DNA from: Lachnospiraceae bacterium UBA2864
GTDB lineage: Bacteria > Bacillota > Clostridia > Lachnospirales > Lachnospiraceae
Assembly (NCBI GenBank): GCA_002350525.1
Contig: DEFA01000021.1
Span: forward strand, 155,781-187,456
Direction of reading: 5' to 3'
Length of the DNA: 31,676 nucleotides
This document shows, piece after piece, positions 1 through 8,418 of this stretch. The notes under the pieces were generated by a model. The model saw nothing but the letters and a program-made list of their open reading frames with translations. It made no database searches and was not told the DNA's origin. A program made the position numbers and the translations under genes. Within the stretch, counting starts at the first letter, position 1; each line of letters starts with the position of its first letter.

Positions 1-792
1 AGACATATCGACTGCGGTATCGCAGAGTGTAACATGGCAGGTATCGCTGCCGGACTTGCAACCTGCGGAAAGGTACCATTCATGAGCAGCTTCGCTATGT
101 TTGCGGCAGGAAGAGCATTTGAGCAGGTAAGAAACTCAATCGGATATCCGCATCTTAATGTTAAGATCGGTGCAACACATGCAGGTATCTCAGTAGGTGA
201 AGACGGTGCTACACATCAGTGTAACGAAGATATCGCTCTTATGAGAACTATTCCGGGTATGGTTGTTATCAATCCTAGTGATGATATCGAAGCAAAGGCT
301 GCAGTAAGAGCAGCATATGAGTATAAGGGACCTGTATATTTGAGATTCGGAAGACTTGCAGTTCCTGTCATCAACGATGGAGATGACTACAAGTTTGAAA
401 TCGGAAAGGGCGTTCAGCTTAAGGACGGCCGTGACCTTACAATCGTTGCAACGGGACTTACTGTTGCACCTGCACTTGAGGTCGCAAAAAGATTCGATGA
501 AGAAGGCATAAGCGTAAGAGTTATCAATATTCATACAATTAAGCCTCTTGATGAAGATATTATCGTAAAGGCTGCCAAGGAAACAGGCAGGATCTTTACT
601 GTAGAGGAGCATTCTATAATAGGTGGTCTCGGAAGTGCTGTTGCGGAGGTGCTTGCTGAGAAGGAACCTGTTAAGGTTACAAGACTCGGTGTTATGGATA
701 CATTCGGTGAGTCGGGACCTGCTAAGGAGCTTCTTGTTAAGTACAAGCTTGATGCAGATGGCATCTATGAATCCATTAATAGTCGTTTATAG
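1..792 (+). CDS. Transketolase C-terminal subunit (5'-truncated by window edge)
   Basis: This is the C-terminal half of a split transketolase, which moves two-carbon ketol units between sugar phosphates in the non-oxidative pentose phosphate pathway. The reading frame is open from base 1 (RHIDCGIAECNM), so the true start lies outside the window and the ATG at 34 is internal. The DxGIAExNM motif of the pyrimidine-binding domain, with the glutamate that activates thiamine diphosphate, is present. It is followed by the rest of that domain and a transketolase C-terminal domain from roughly residue 130, with a conserved EEHSIIGGLG. The N-terminal thiamine-diphosphate subunit gene is expected just upstream. 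Isoleucine is mostly ATC/ATT, as in highly expressed genes. It probably shares a transcript with the isomerase gene 65 bp downstream. A 1-deoxyxylulose-5-phosphate synthase is less likely because the gene fits the separate-subunit form. Confidence 0.9.
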   Translation, partial: RHIDCGIAECNMAGIAAGLATCGKVPFMSSFAMFAAGRAFEQVRNSIGYPHLNVKIGATHAGISVGEDGATHQCNEDIALMRTIPGMVVINPSDDIEAKAAVRAAYEYKGPVYLRFGRLAVPVINDGDDYKFEIGKGVQLKDGRDLTIVATGLTVAPALEVAKRFDEEGISVRVINIHTIKPLDEDIIVKAAKETGRIFTVEEHSIIGGLGSAVAEVLAEKEPVKVTRLGVMDTFGESGPAKELLVKYKLDADGIYESINSRL

Positions 793-857
793 TTAATTAC
801 CCACGTAATATTATAGGCGTTATTATATAATTTTATTTTTACCAGGAGGGGTTTAAA

Positions 858-2339
858 ATGAAAAATTTACCAGAGGTTAAGATGGGAATCGTGGCAGTTA
901 GCCGTGACTGTTTCCCAATGAGTCTTTCAGAGAGCAGAAGAAAGGCTGTTGTTGCTTCTTATAAGGAGAAGTATGGTGACATCTATGAGTGTCCTGTAAC
1001 AGTAGAGAATGAAGTTGATATGAGAAAGGCTCTTGCTGATGTTAATGCAGCAGGCGTTAATGCTCTTGTAGTATATCTCGGAAACTTCGGTCCTGAGTCA
1101 AGTGAGATCCTTCTCGTTAAGGAATTCCAGGGACCTGCTATGGTAATCGCTGCAGCTGAGGAAGCAGGTGACAAACTTCTTGATGACAGAGGAGATGCTT
1201 ACTGTGGTATGCTTAATGCAAGCTACAACTTAAAGCTTCGTAACGTTAGAGCATACATTCCTGAGTACCCTGTAGGTACAGCAGATGAGTGTGCTGATAT
1301 GATCAAGGAATTCATCTCTGTAGCAAGAGTTAAGATTGCTCTTGATGATCTCAAGATTATCAGCTTTGGTCCAAGACCACAGGACTTCCTTGCTTGTAAC
1401 GCTCCTATTAAGCAGCTTTACAACCTCGGTGTTGAGATTGAAGAGAACTCAGAGCTTGATCTCTTCGAAGCATTCAACAAGCATGAAGGTGATGAGAGAA
1501 TCCCTGCAGTTGTTGATGATATGGCTAAGGAACTCGGCGCAGGTAACAAGAAGCCTGAGATTCTCTCAAGACTTGCTCAGTATGAGCTTACACTTCGTGA
1601 CTGGATCGATGCTCATAAGGGAAGCAGAAGCAATGTTATCATTGCCGGAAAGTGCTGGCCGGCATTCCAGACACAGTTCAAGTGTGTACCTTGCTATGTA
1701 AACAGCCGTCTTGCTAAGGATGGTATCCCTGTATCATGTGAAGTAGATATCTACGGAGCACTTTCAGAGTACATCGGACAGCTTGTAAGTGAAGATACAG
1801 TTACACTTCTTGATATCAATAATACAGTTCCTAAGGATATGTATGAAGAGGAAATCAAGGGTAAGTTCGCTTATGACTATAAGCTTACAGATACATTCAT
1901 GGGATTCCACTGCGGAAATACAGCTACAGACAAGCTTGCATTCTGCGAGATGAAGAACCAGAAGATCATGGCTCGTACACTTCCTGAAGAAGTTACAAAC
2001 GGAACTCTTGAAGGAGACCTTATTCCGGGTGAAGCTACAATCTTCAGACTTCAGTCAACATCTGACGGAAAGCTTCGTGCTTACGTTGCAGAAGGTGAGA
2101 TTCTTCCTGTAAGAACAAGATCTTTCGGAGCTATCGGTATCTTCGGTATTCCTGAAATGGGACGTTTCTATCGTCACGTACTTGTTCAGAGAAATTATCC
2201 ACATCATGCAGCTATCACATTCCATCACAATGGAAAGGCACTCTTTGATGTATTCAAGTTCCTCGGAGTAAACTTCGATCAGATCGATTACAATCATCCG
2301 GCAGGAGTATTATACAAGTCAGAGAATCCGTTTGCTTAA
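858..2339 (+). CDS. L-fucose/L-arabinose isomerase-family protein
   Basis: This 493-residue protein belongs to the fucose/arabinose isomerase fold, whose members interconvert aldoses and ketoses with a divalent metal. The N-terminal half has the sugar-binding Rossmann-like domain features, including VYLGNFGPESSE and a SFGPRPQDF segment. The C-terminal half has SCEVDIYGALSEYIG, MGFHCGNTA and a conserved histidine-rich FHHNG region, consistent with Glu/Asp/His metal ligands. The ATG at 858 follows a very strong AGGAGGGG. It lies between a transketolase gene and a xylulokinase gene, so a product such as D-xylulose or another ketopentose is plausible. That is inference from context, because the family name does not fix the substrate. 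Codon use suggests strong expression. Confidence 0.85.
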   Translation: MKNLPEVKMGIVAVSRDCFPMSLSESRRKAVVASYKEKYGDIYECPVTVENEVDMRKALADVNAAGVNALVVYLGNFGPESSEILLVKEFQGPAMVIAAAEEAGDKLLDDRGDAYCGMLNASYNLKLRNVRAYIPEYPVGTADECADMIKEFISVARVKIALDDLKIISFGPRPQDFLACNAPIKQLYNLGVEIEENSELDLFEAFNKHEGDERIPAVVDDMAKELGAGNKKPEILSRLAQYELTLRDWIDAHKGSRSNVIIAGKCWPAFQTQFKCVPCYVNSRLAKDGIPVSCEVDIYGALSEYIGQLVSEDTVTLLDINNTVPKDMYEEEIKGKFAYDYKLTDTFMGFHCGNTATDKLAFCEMKNQKIMARTLPEEVTNGTLEGDLIPGEATIFRLQSTSDGKLRAYVAEGEILPVRTRSFGAIGIFGIPEMGRFYRHVLVQRNYPHHAAITFHHNGKALFDVFKFLGVNFDQIDYNHPAGVLYKSENPFA

Positions 2340-2367
2340 TCAGCAAAACTGAAACTATGATTTAAAA

Positions 2368-2400
2368 AGGGCTGCCACCTCAATTTGAGGTGACAGCCCT
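2368..2400. terminator. Hairpin terminator, probably bidirectional
   Basis: A 16-bp stem (AGGGCTGCCACCTCAA against TTGAGGTGACAGCCCT, one C-A mismatch) has a single-base loop. It is preceded by an A-run and followed by AAATTATT. It lies between convergent genes, so it can end both the isomerase transcript and that of the minus-strand gene at 2448. Confidence 0.8.
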
Positions 2401-2447
2401 AAATTATTGTTCGGATTTTTGATTTTGAATTCGTATATTACGTCAGC

Positions 2448-2948
2448 TTATTTCTTCTTCTTATAGTTTGCGCAGAAATTTGCAAAACACTGCTCCTGAT
2501 ATGGGAGCTTCTTATCGGAAACAGGTGCCATAAGATTTCCCTTAACACCGTTCTTCAGATAGATATTGATAGCCTGGATCTTCTTGTTAAAGATATTGAA
2601 GTTCTTAACTTCAAGAGCCTGGATATCTTCGTATCTGATGAAGAAGAATTTACTCATATCCGGCTCAAATTTATCCGGTGAGTATGTGAGTAAGGCCTTA
2701 GTAGCTTTAAGTGCAAATACACCTATTCCCATATCGGTCTGATTGAAAAGAAACCCGTCCGTATTTTTGAAAATGTTCTGCGACTGTGAATCTGCAAGTG
2801 CCTGAACCATTCCGCCGACAGCACCGAAAGCGCTGCCCGGACTGCTGCTGGTATTCTTGTAAGCGATAAAGATGTTGTTAAATGAACCGACGCAGTTGAC
2901 GGATCTGAAAAGATCTAAAGCATTTTCATAAGTGTTAAATTGTGTCAT
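2448..2948 (-). CDS. Conserved hypothetical protein, possibly PH-like fold
   Basis: I do not recognise a family with certainty. The start is taken as the ATG at 2948 (MTQFNTYENALDLF), because AAAAGGAG lies at proper distance upstream. An upstream in-frame start would include that site in the coding region. The 166-residue product has no signal peptide or membrane span. Its second half alternates hydrophobic and charged strands (FFFIRYEDIQALEVKNF, then KIQAINIYLKNG), resembling the bacterial pleckstrin-like proteins that measure a cell property. It ends in an oligolysine tail (ANYKKKK). A glycine/serine stretch (SSSPGSAFGAVGGM) near residue 40 may be a flexible loop. It is a single gene, convergent with the isomerase. 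No function is proposed. Confidence 0.7.
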   Translation of the reverse strand: MTQFNTYENALDLFRSVNCVGSFNNIFIAYKNTSSSPGSAFGAVGGMVQALADSQSQNIFKNTDGFLFNQTDMGIGVFALKATKALLTYSPDKFEPDMSKFFFIRYEDIQALEVKNFNIFNKKIQAINIYLKNGVKGNLMAPVSDKKLPYQEQCFANFCANYKKKK

Positions 2949-3069
2949 TTTGTTTCTCCTTTTAACCTTCAAAATTTCAATAAGTTATTATAGAAGAGCA
3001 GATTGGAAAAATCAAATATATAATGTGATTTTTTAGTGACTTACGAATCCAAAAAACCCTTATGTATCA

Positions 3070-3098
3070 TTGCATATACGTCTAAAAAAATATATAAT
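3070..3098 (+). promoter_or_regulatory. Sigma-A-type promoter for xylulokinase
   Basis: TTGCAT at 3070..3075 and TATAAT at 3093..3098 are separated by 17 bp, a near-ideal housekeeping promoter. A leader of about 65 bases follows, including a small hairpin around 3127..3139 (TCCGCTTGGCGGA), before the start at 3170. Confidence 0.7.
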
Positions 3099-3169
3099 GT
3101 AAGTTAGTTTTCGTGAACGAAGTCTTCCGCTTGGCGGAGACAGAATAAAGTATTAGGAGGACAATATAA

Positions 3170-4624
3170 ATGTTTATTGGTGTAGATCTTGGAACGTCAG
3201 CCGTTAAGCTTATCATTACTGATGATAACGGTAAGATTCAGAAGACAGTATCTAAGGAGTACGGACTCAGCTTCCCGCATCCGGGTTGGTCAGAGCAGTC
3301 ACCTGAGGACTGGTATACACAGTCACTTGCAGGTATCAAGGAGCTCCTTGAGGGATATGATAATCCTGTAGTAGAAGGTATCGGTGTCGGAGGACAGATG
3401 CACGGTCTTGTAGTTCTCGATGAGAACGATGAAGTTATCCGTCCTGCTATCCTCTGGAATGACGGAAGAACTACTGCTGAAGTAGATTATCTCAACAACG
3501 AGATCGGAAAGCAGTTCCTGTCAGATCATACAGGAAATATCGCATTTGCTGGTTTCACAGCTCCGAAGATCCTCTGGATGAAGAACAACGAGCCTGAGCT
3601 TTTTGCAAAGATTAAGAAGATAATGCTTCCTAAGGATTATCTTGTATATAAGATGACAGGTGCTAATTCAACAGATTACTCAGATGCATCAGGTATGCTT
3701 CTTCTTGATGTTAAGAATAAGTGCTGGTCTAAGGAAATGATCGATATCTGCGGTATCACGGAAGAGATGCTTCCAAAGCTTTATGAAAGCTACGAAGTAG
3801 TAGGTGAGATGAAGCCTGAAGTATGTGCAGAGCTTGGTCTTTCTGCAGCTCCTAAGTTTGTTGCAGGTGCCGGAGATAATGCGGCAGCAGCTTGCGGTAC
3901 AGGTACAGTTGGTCCTAACAAGTGTAATATCTCACTCGGAACATCAGGTACAGTATTCATCACAAGTGATAAGTTCGGTGTTGACAGTGCCAACGCACTT
4001 CACAGCTTCGCTCATGCTGATGGTGGTTTCCATCTTATGGCTTGTATGCTTTCAGCTGCATCATGTAACAAGTGGTGGATGGATGAGATTCTTAAAGAGA
4101 AGGATTACGCAGGAAGCCAGACAGGAATCACAGAGCTTGGTGAGAACTCAGTATACTTCCTTCCATATCTTATGGGTGAGCGTTCTCCATGGAATAACCC
4201 TGCAGTTAGAGCCTGCTTCTTCGGAATGAGCATGGATACTTCAAGAGAAGATATGATCCAGGCAGTTCTTGAAGGTGTTGCATTCGGTCTCAGAGATTCT
4301 ATTGAGATTGCAAAGTCTCAGGGAATCACAATCACCGAAAGCACAGTATGCGGTGGTGGAGCAAAGAGCCCTCTCTGGAAAAAGATACTTGCTAACGTCC
4401 TCGGCATCACGATTAAGACAGTAAAGAATGACGAAGGTCCTGCACTCGGCGGAGCAATCCTCGCAGCAGTAGGATGCGGTAAGTTCGCAAATGTTGTGGA
4501 AGCTACATCAGGTCTTGTAGAACTTTCAGACATCATCGAGCCTGAAGCAGAGCTTGTTGCTAAGTACAATGAAAGATATGAGTACTTCAAGAAGCTTTAT
4601 CCGGCAGTAAAAGCACTTTACTAA
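3170..4624 (+). CDS. xylB: Xylulokinase (FGGY carbohydrate kinase)
   Basis: A 484-residue FGGY-family kinase that phosphorylates D-xylulose to xylulose 5-phosphate, which feeds the transketolase step encoded at the left edge of the window. The N-terminal phosphate-binding motif GVDLGTSAVKLIITD, the xylulokinase-type GGQMHGLV substrate segment, the ILWNDGRT stretch and the C-terminal ATP-binding elements (SLGTSGTVF, CGGGAKSPLWKKILA and a DEGPALGGAILA segment) are all present. Full length matches the family. AGGAGG precedes the ATG. It has its own promoter and is closed by a strong terminator, so it is a single-gene transcript. FGGY specificity can drift, but D-xylulose is the best assignment given MHG and the neighbours. 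Confidence 0.92.
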   Translation: MFIGVDLGTSAVKLIITDDNGKIQKTVSKEYGLSFPHPGWSEQSPEDWYTQSLAGIKELLEGYDNPVVEGIGVGGQMHGLVVLDENDEVIRPAILWNDGRTTAEVDYLNNEIGKQFLSDHTGNIAFAGFTAPKILWMKNNEPELFAKIKKIMLPKDYLVYKMTGANSTDYSDASGMLLLDVKNKCWSKEMIDICGITEEMLPKLYESYEVVGEMKPEVCAELGLSAAPKFVAGAGDNAAAACGTGTVGPNKCNISLGTSGTVFITSDKFGVDSANALHSFAHADGGFHLMACMLSAASCNKWWMDEILKEKDYAGSQTGITELGENSVYFLPYLMGERSPWNNPAVRACFFGMSMDTSREDMIQAVLEGVAFGLRDSIEIAKSQGITITESTVCGGGAKSPLWKKILANVLGITIKTVKNDEGPALGGAILAAVGCGKFANVVEATSGLVELSDIIEPEAELVAKYNERYEYFKKLYPAVKALY

Positions 4625-4642
4625 ATATAGATTTTTATCAAG

Positions 4643-4672
4643 GCCGAGAGCGATTGCTCTCGGCTTTTTTTT
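4643..4672 (+). terminator. Rho-independent terminator after xylulokinase
   Basis: A perfect 9-bp GC-rich stem (GCCGAGAGC/GCTCTCGGC) with a GATT loop is followed by eight T. The next base, 4673, begins the first regulatory repeat of the bceAB promoter. Confidence 0.93.
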
Positions 4673-4759
4673 CGTTCAAGATTTAATGGTATACGTTCAA
4701 GACAAAATATCATACGTTTAGGATATAAATATATATGCGGAGACTGTTTGGAGTATATT
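4673..4759 (+). promoter_or_regulatory. Triple LytTR (AgrA-like) operator and promoter of bceAB
   Basis: Three direct repeats, CGTTCAAGA at 4673, CGTTCAAGA at 4694 and CGTTTAGGA at 4715, are each exactly 21 bp apart (two helical turns). Read one or two bases upstream (TACGTTTAG), the third matches the published AgrA/LytTR half-site consensus [TA][AC][CA]GTTN[AG][TG] in full. A -10-like TATATT begins at 4754, 39 bp after the third repeat, and no TTGACA-like -35 is evident. The same layout recurs at 7587 and 17722, so I infer control by the LytTR regulator encoded at 22088. Confidence 0.75.
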
Positions 4760-4807
4760 GGTTATTCGAAATACTATAATAAATTACGGAAAAGAAGGAA
4801 TATCACA

Positions 4808-5566
4808 ATGTCAACACTGGTAGTAAAAGATTTATGTAAGATATACGAGTCCAGATACGGAAAGAATAAGTATCAGGCACTTGAAAATGTTTCTTTCACT
4901 GTTGAAAAGGGAGATTATATTGCAGTAATGGGAGAGTCCGGATCGGGAAAAACAACTCTTCTTAATATGATCGCAGGTCTTGATAACATTACATCGGGAA
5001 GTGTTCTGCTTGAAGGCATGGATCTGAAGGATATAGGCGATTCAAAGATGGCGAAGTTCAGAAGAGAGAATCTCGGCTTTGTATTTCAGGATTTCAGCCT
5101 GCTGGATTTCTTCACATTGAAGGATAATATTCTTCTTCCTACTGTTCTTAGAGGTGAAAACCATAAGAAGAGCGTGGAAAAGATGATGAAGATTGCAGAG
5201 ATGCTTGAAATAGATGAGCTTCTTGATAAGTATCCATATGAAGTATCTGGCGGACAGAAGCAGAGAGCGGCTGTGGCAAGAGCCGTTATCGTAGACCCGA
5301 AGCTGCTTCTGGCAGATGAACCGACGGGAGCACTGGACTCGAGAGCCACAGAAAATCTCCTTGATATATTTGATATTCTGAATAAGCAGGGACAGACTAT
5401 ATTCATGGTTACCCATAGTGTAAAGGCAGCGTGCAGAGCGGGACAGCTGCTGTTTATAAAGGACGGTCATCTGCATGACAAGCTTATAAAGACTGAAAAC
5501 ATGTCCGATAAAGAATTTGAGAAGGTCATACTCGATTATCTGAGCGGACAGGGAATAGAGGGGTAG
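4808..5566 (+). CDS. BceA-type ABC transporter ATPase (antimicrobial peptide resistance)
   Basis: A 252-residue ATPase of the MacB/BceA class. It should power the FtsX-like permease encoded 6 bp downstream to remove a cell-envelope-active peptide from its lipid target. Walker A GESGSGKTT is at residues 42-50, a normal Q-loop (VFQDFSLLDFF) is near 94, the signature VSGGQKQRAAVARA starts at 146, and Walker B LLLADEPTGALDS follows. The ATG at 4808 is chosen because AAGGAA precedes it. An in-frame TTG at 4748 lies inside the promoter. Unlike typical BceAB modules, no BceRS pair adjoins it, and the promoter carries the triple AgrA-like repeat. That suggests induction with the lantibiotic, and hence a role in self-immunity (inference). 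Confidence 0.88.
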   Translation: MSTLVVKDLCKIYESRYGKNKYQALENVSFTVEKGDYIAVMGESGSGKTTLLNMIAGLDNITSGSVLLEGMDLKDIGDSKMAKFRRENLGFVFQDFSLLDFFTLKDNILLPTVLRGENHKKSVEKMMKIAEMLEIDELLDKYPYEVSGGQKQRAAVARAVIVDPKLLLADEPTGALDSRATENLLDIFDILNKQGQTIFMVTHSVKAACRAGQLLFIKDGHLHDKLIKTENMSDKEFEKVILDYLSGQGIEG

Positions 5567-5572
5567 CGTGAC

Positions 5573-7552
5573 ATGTATCTTATTAAGCTTGCTTACAGAA
5601 ATATGAAATCCAATAAAGGTATTTACAGACCCTTCATTCTTGCGGGAATAGTCTCCTGCATTATATTCTATGTGATCGCCTTTATCGGTATGAATAAGTC
5701 TGTTCTGGAATCTGTCAGTTCGGTTACATTTGAAAAGATATTGAAGGTAGGTACAGCATTTTCGATACTTATCATATTCTTCTTTTTATATCTGGCGAAC
5801 GGATATCTTTTGAAGAATAAGAAAAAAATCTTCGGAATATGGAACACTCTCGGGCTTTCCAAGAATCAGATCGTAGTCGTGACATTTTGGGAAACGCTTA
5901 TATTCTGCATCATTACGATCATCATAGGTGAAGTGATCGGAACAGCGGTGTCTTTCGGATTATCCTACGGAGTGGTAGACCTGCTCGGAGTGGAAGAGAC
6001 GATCAGCATAACATTTTCGGAAAGAGTTGTGAAGTTTACTGTTATAGTATTCGGGGTGTTATACCTCGCGATATTTATAATAAATGCGTATACGATATAT
6101 AATACCAAGACTATAGAGCTTATCAAAGGAAAACAGGTTGGAGATAAAGAACTGCGCGGTGCAAAGACCCGCTCGATCCTTGGTGTAGCCGTGCTTCTTA
6201 TAGGTTATGCCATATGTTTCTTTACCAGGTCGCCTTTATCGAGTTTCACGATGATGATCCTATCGGCGGCACTTATAATATACGGTATCTATACGATATT
6301 CGAATATACGTCAGTCAATATCCTGAAGAAGATGAAGAATAATGACAGAGTATATTATAAGACCGATAACTTTATCTGTGTATCAAATCTTCTCTACAGG
6401 ATTAGGAAAAATGCGGTGGGGCTCGCAACCATATGCGTTCTCAGTACGGCAGTCATAATAATCCTTACAACAACTATTTCTCTTTACGCGGGGATACAGG
6501 ATCAGGTAAGCGGAATGTTCGTGAAAGATGTTATGGCGACTGTAATAGATGTGAATGAAGAAGATAAACAGGCCTTTGCGGGATATGTGGATGAGATCAT
6601 AGAAGAGCATGAGATATCTGATGAGAATCTATACTTTTTTACGCATTATTCAAGCATGGCAAAGTTCGATGAAAATATGATCGACTGTGATGCGTCGGCG
6701 AATGTCCTCAGTCCTGATTTTGCTTATGTGATATTTGTAAATGTGGAGGATTATAATGCTGTTATGGGAAAGAATTATGTTCTCGGACAGGATGAAGTTC
6801 TTCTTATCACGAATAAAAAATATAATAAAGAGACGATACTGTTAGGCGAAGACGAGTATAAAGTTACTGAGGTGCTGCCACCGGAAAGATCCATCGAAGG
6901 TTCGGGAGGCCAGATTTCAACGGCATTTGAAATCGTATGTGCTGATGAGAGACGTTGTTATCAGAGTGCGATCATGGCAGATGAAAATGATGAAAGACTC
7001 GGTATCATAGATATCAACTGCTACCTGGATTCCAAAGAGGAAGCAGTTCAGAATGCACTTGTAAATGAGATAAATCATTATATAAATGAGCAGGGGTTTA
7101 AGGGAAGCTGTAACGGCTACAGGGAATCCTTTAATTTCTATCTGTCCTTTTATGCGGGCGCTCTGTTTATAGGAATCGGACTCAGCATACTTTTTATCAT
7201 CATGACAGGTTATATCATTTACTACAAGCAGGTATCAGACAGCTTTGAGGATAGAGATGCCTTCCTTATGATGGAAAAGATCGGTCTTACCCATAGTGAG
7301 ATAAAGCGTTCCGCCGGAAAACAGATGGTGATCACATTTGCTGCACCGGTTGTCTTCACCGCAGTCAATGTCATGTTTGTAAGTAGAATAGTATATAAGT
7401 TTATGGCTATTCTTAACATGAGTAACCTAACACTCTTTGTGGGATGTATAGGTATCAGTGTTCTTATATATGCGGTGGTATATATGGCTCTGTATGTAAT
7501 AACAACCCATATATATACAAGAAATGTTTCGGAAAAATACAGTGCAATTTAA
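5573..7552 (+). CDS. BceB-type FtsX-like permease
   Basis: A 659-residue membrane protein with the BceB layout. An N-terminal YRNMKSNKGIYRPF segment leads into about seven hydrophobic spans, followed by a long hydrophilic extracytoplasmic loop (roughly residues 310-515) and a final group of three spans. It ends in a short basic tail. In known BceAB systems the large loop contributes to recognising the peptide or its lipid II-cycle target. It is translated from a GAGGGG site and almost abuts the ATPase gene. The transcript ends at the UUCG-loop terminator at 7560. Isoleucine ATA codons are frequent here, unlike in the metabolic genes to the left. Specificity for the lantibiotic made here is inferred from position and shared promoter repeats. 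Confidence 0.87.
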   Translation: MYLIKLAYRNMKSNKGIYRPFILAGIVSCIIFYVIAFIGMNKSVLESVSSVTFEKILKVGTAFSILIIFFFLYLANGYLLKNKKKIFGIWNTLGLSKNQIVVVTFWETLIFCIITIIIGEVIGTAVSFGLSYGVVDLLGVEETISITFSERVVKFTVIVFGVLYLAIFIINAYTIYNTKTIELIKGKQVGDKELRGAKTRSILGVAVLLIGYAICFFTRSPLSSFTMMILSAALIIYGIYTIFEYTSVNILKKMKNNDRVYYKTDNFICVSNLLYRIRKNAVGLATICVLSTAVIIILTTTISLYAGIQDQVSGMFVKDVMATVIDVNEEDKQAFAGYVDEIIEEHEISDENLYFFTHYSSMAKFDENMIDCDASANVLSPDFAYVIFVNVEDYNAVMGKNYVLGQDEVLLITNKKYNKETILLGEDEYKVTEVLPPERSIEGSGGQISTAFEIVCADERRCYQSAIMADENDERLGIIDINCYLDSKEEAVQNALVNEINHYINEQGFKGSCNGYRESFNFYLSFYAGALFIGIGLSILFIIMTGYIIYYKQVSDSFEDRDAFLMMEKIGLTHSEIKRSAGKQMVITFAAPVVFTAVNVMFVSRIVYKFMAILNMSNLTLFVGCIGISVLIYAVVYMALYVITTHIYTRNVSEKYSAI

Positions 7553-7559
7553 GTTCAAG

Positions 7560-7585
7560 CGCTGCCCTTCGGGGCGGCGTTTTTT
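7560..7585 (+). terminator. Terminator with UUCG tetraloop after bceB
   Basis: An 8-bp stem (CGCTGCCC with GGGCGGCG, one G-T pair) is closed by a TTCG tetraloop and followed by six T. The next operator begins two bases later. Confidence 0.9.
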
Positions 7586-7586
7586 G

Positions 7587-7651
7587 CGCTTACGACAAAA
7601 AACAAAGCATTTAGGAGTAAAACAAAAGAATGCATAAAAACCATATATAAT
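7587..7651 (+). promoter_or_regulatory. LytTR-type operator and promoter of the lanT1-lanM1-lanT2-agrB operon
   Basis: Repeats CGCTTACGA (7587) and CATTTAGGA (7608) are 21 bp apart. The consensus -10 TATAAT begins at 7646, 38 bp after the start of the second repeat, and there is no recognisable -35. The repeats and spacing match those in front of agrD at 17722, which argues for the same activator. Confidence 0.75.
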
Positions 7652-7680
7652 TATCCTTGAATCGAAAGGAGAGACGGCGT

Positions 7681-8406
7681 ATGAAAGAGATGGTTAGAAT
7701 TACGATACTCGAACTTAAAAAACTGCTTAAGAAGAGAGGGTTTATATTCGGTCTTCTGATCGTATTTGTTATGGGATGCGGAATGACCTATGGAGCATAT
7801 ATATTTCCGAAAAGTTTCGGTGTTCATAATGTAATAGCCTTTTATGGAAATTTTGCAAGTATCCTGATCATGTTTCTGGGGGCAAAGAGTCTGGGAGAGG
7901 AGTTTGATCTCAGGACGATAACCTTTGTGTTTACCTCGCGGTGCAGCAGGCCGAAGATCGTAATAGCAAAGATCCTGTCCATAGTTATCGCAAATATGAT
8001 AATAGGCTTATTCGGCGGAATACTGTATGATGCAGCGCTTGTTATATGCGGACAGCCGTGGATTCCGGTTTCACTGCTTGTAGTAGCAGCCAAGGAAATA
8101 CTTATATATATGATATACGGCTTCCTGATCGGAGCGGTCGCATTACTTATAACGGTTATTCATAATACGACGATCACACCGTTTATCTTTCTTATATGTT
8201 TGTTCTGGGTATTACCGGGACTGCTCCAGATGATAGGACAGAAGTTTTCCGCTATCGGGAAGGTGCTGGATTACGTTGTGTTCTGTATAGCGGATCAGTT
8301 CCTGATGTATCAGGACTGGAGCGTAAAGAACGTTGCTGTATTTGTTATAACAGGAATGATCGTTTCCGCTGCGGCTATCGGAATACTTGAAAAAAAGGAT
8401 TTATAG
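7681..8406 (+). CDS. ABC-2-type permease, probable lantibiotic immunity subunit (LanE/G-like)
   Basis: A 241-residue protein with about six hydrophobic spans and a short N-terminal cytoplasmic stretch (MKEMVRITILELKKLLKKRG), typical of permeases that partner LanF/BcrA ATPases. The ATG at 7681 is preceded by AAAGGAGAG. An earlier in-frame TTG at 7657 would include that site and is rejected. It is the first gene of a long operon and is followed 12 bp later by lanT1. No ATPase adjoins it. The nearest unpaired candidate is the E-loop ATPase at 21142, in the other agr-controlled operon. An immunity role, pulling the mature peptide off the membrane, is inferred from context. An accessory export role cannot be excluded. 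Confidence 0.75.
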   Translation: MKEMVRITILELKKLLKKRGFIFGLLIVFVMGCGMTYGAYIFPKSFGVHNVIAFYGNFASILIMFLGAKSLGEEFDLRTITFVFTSRCSRPKIVIAKILSIVIANMIIGLFGGILYDAALVICGQPWIPVSLLVVAAKEILIYMIYGFLIGAVALLITVIHNTTITPFIFLICLFWVLPGLLQMIGQKFSAIGKVLDYVVFCIADQFLMYQDWSVKNVAVFVITGMIVSAAAIGILEKKDL

Positions 8407-8418
8407 GGGGGATGAATT

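Noticed and set aside
4673..4723. Regularly spaced repeats suggesting a short CRISPR-like array.
   Set aside because: Only three 9-bp units with a strict 21-bp period next to a -10 box, and no cas genes. They fit an operator, not CRISPR.
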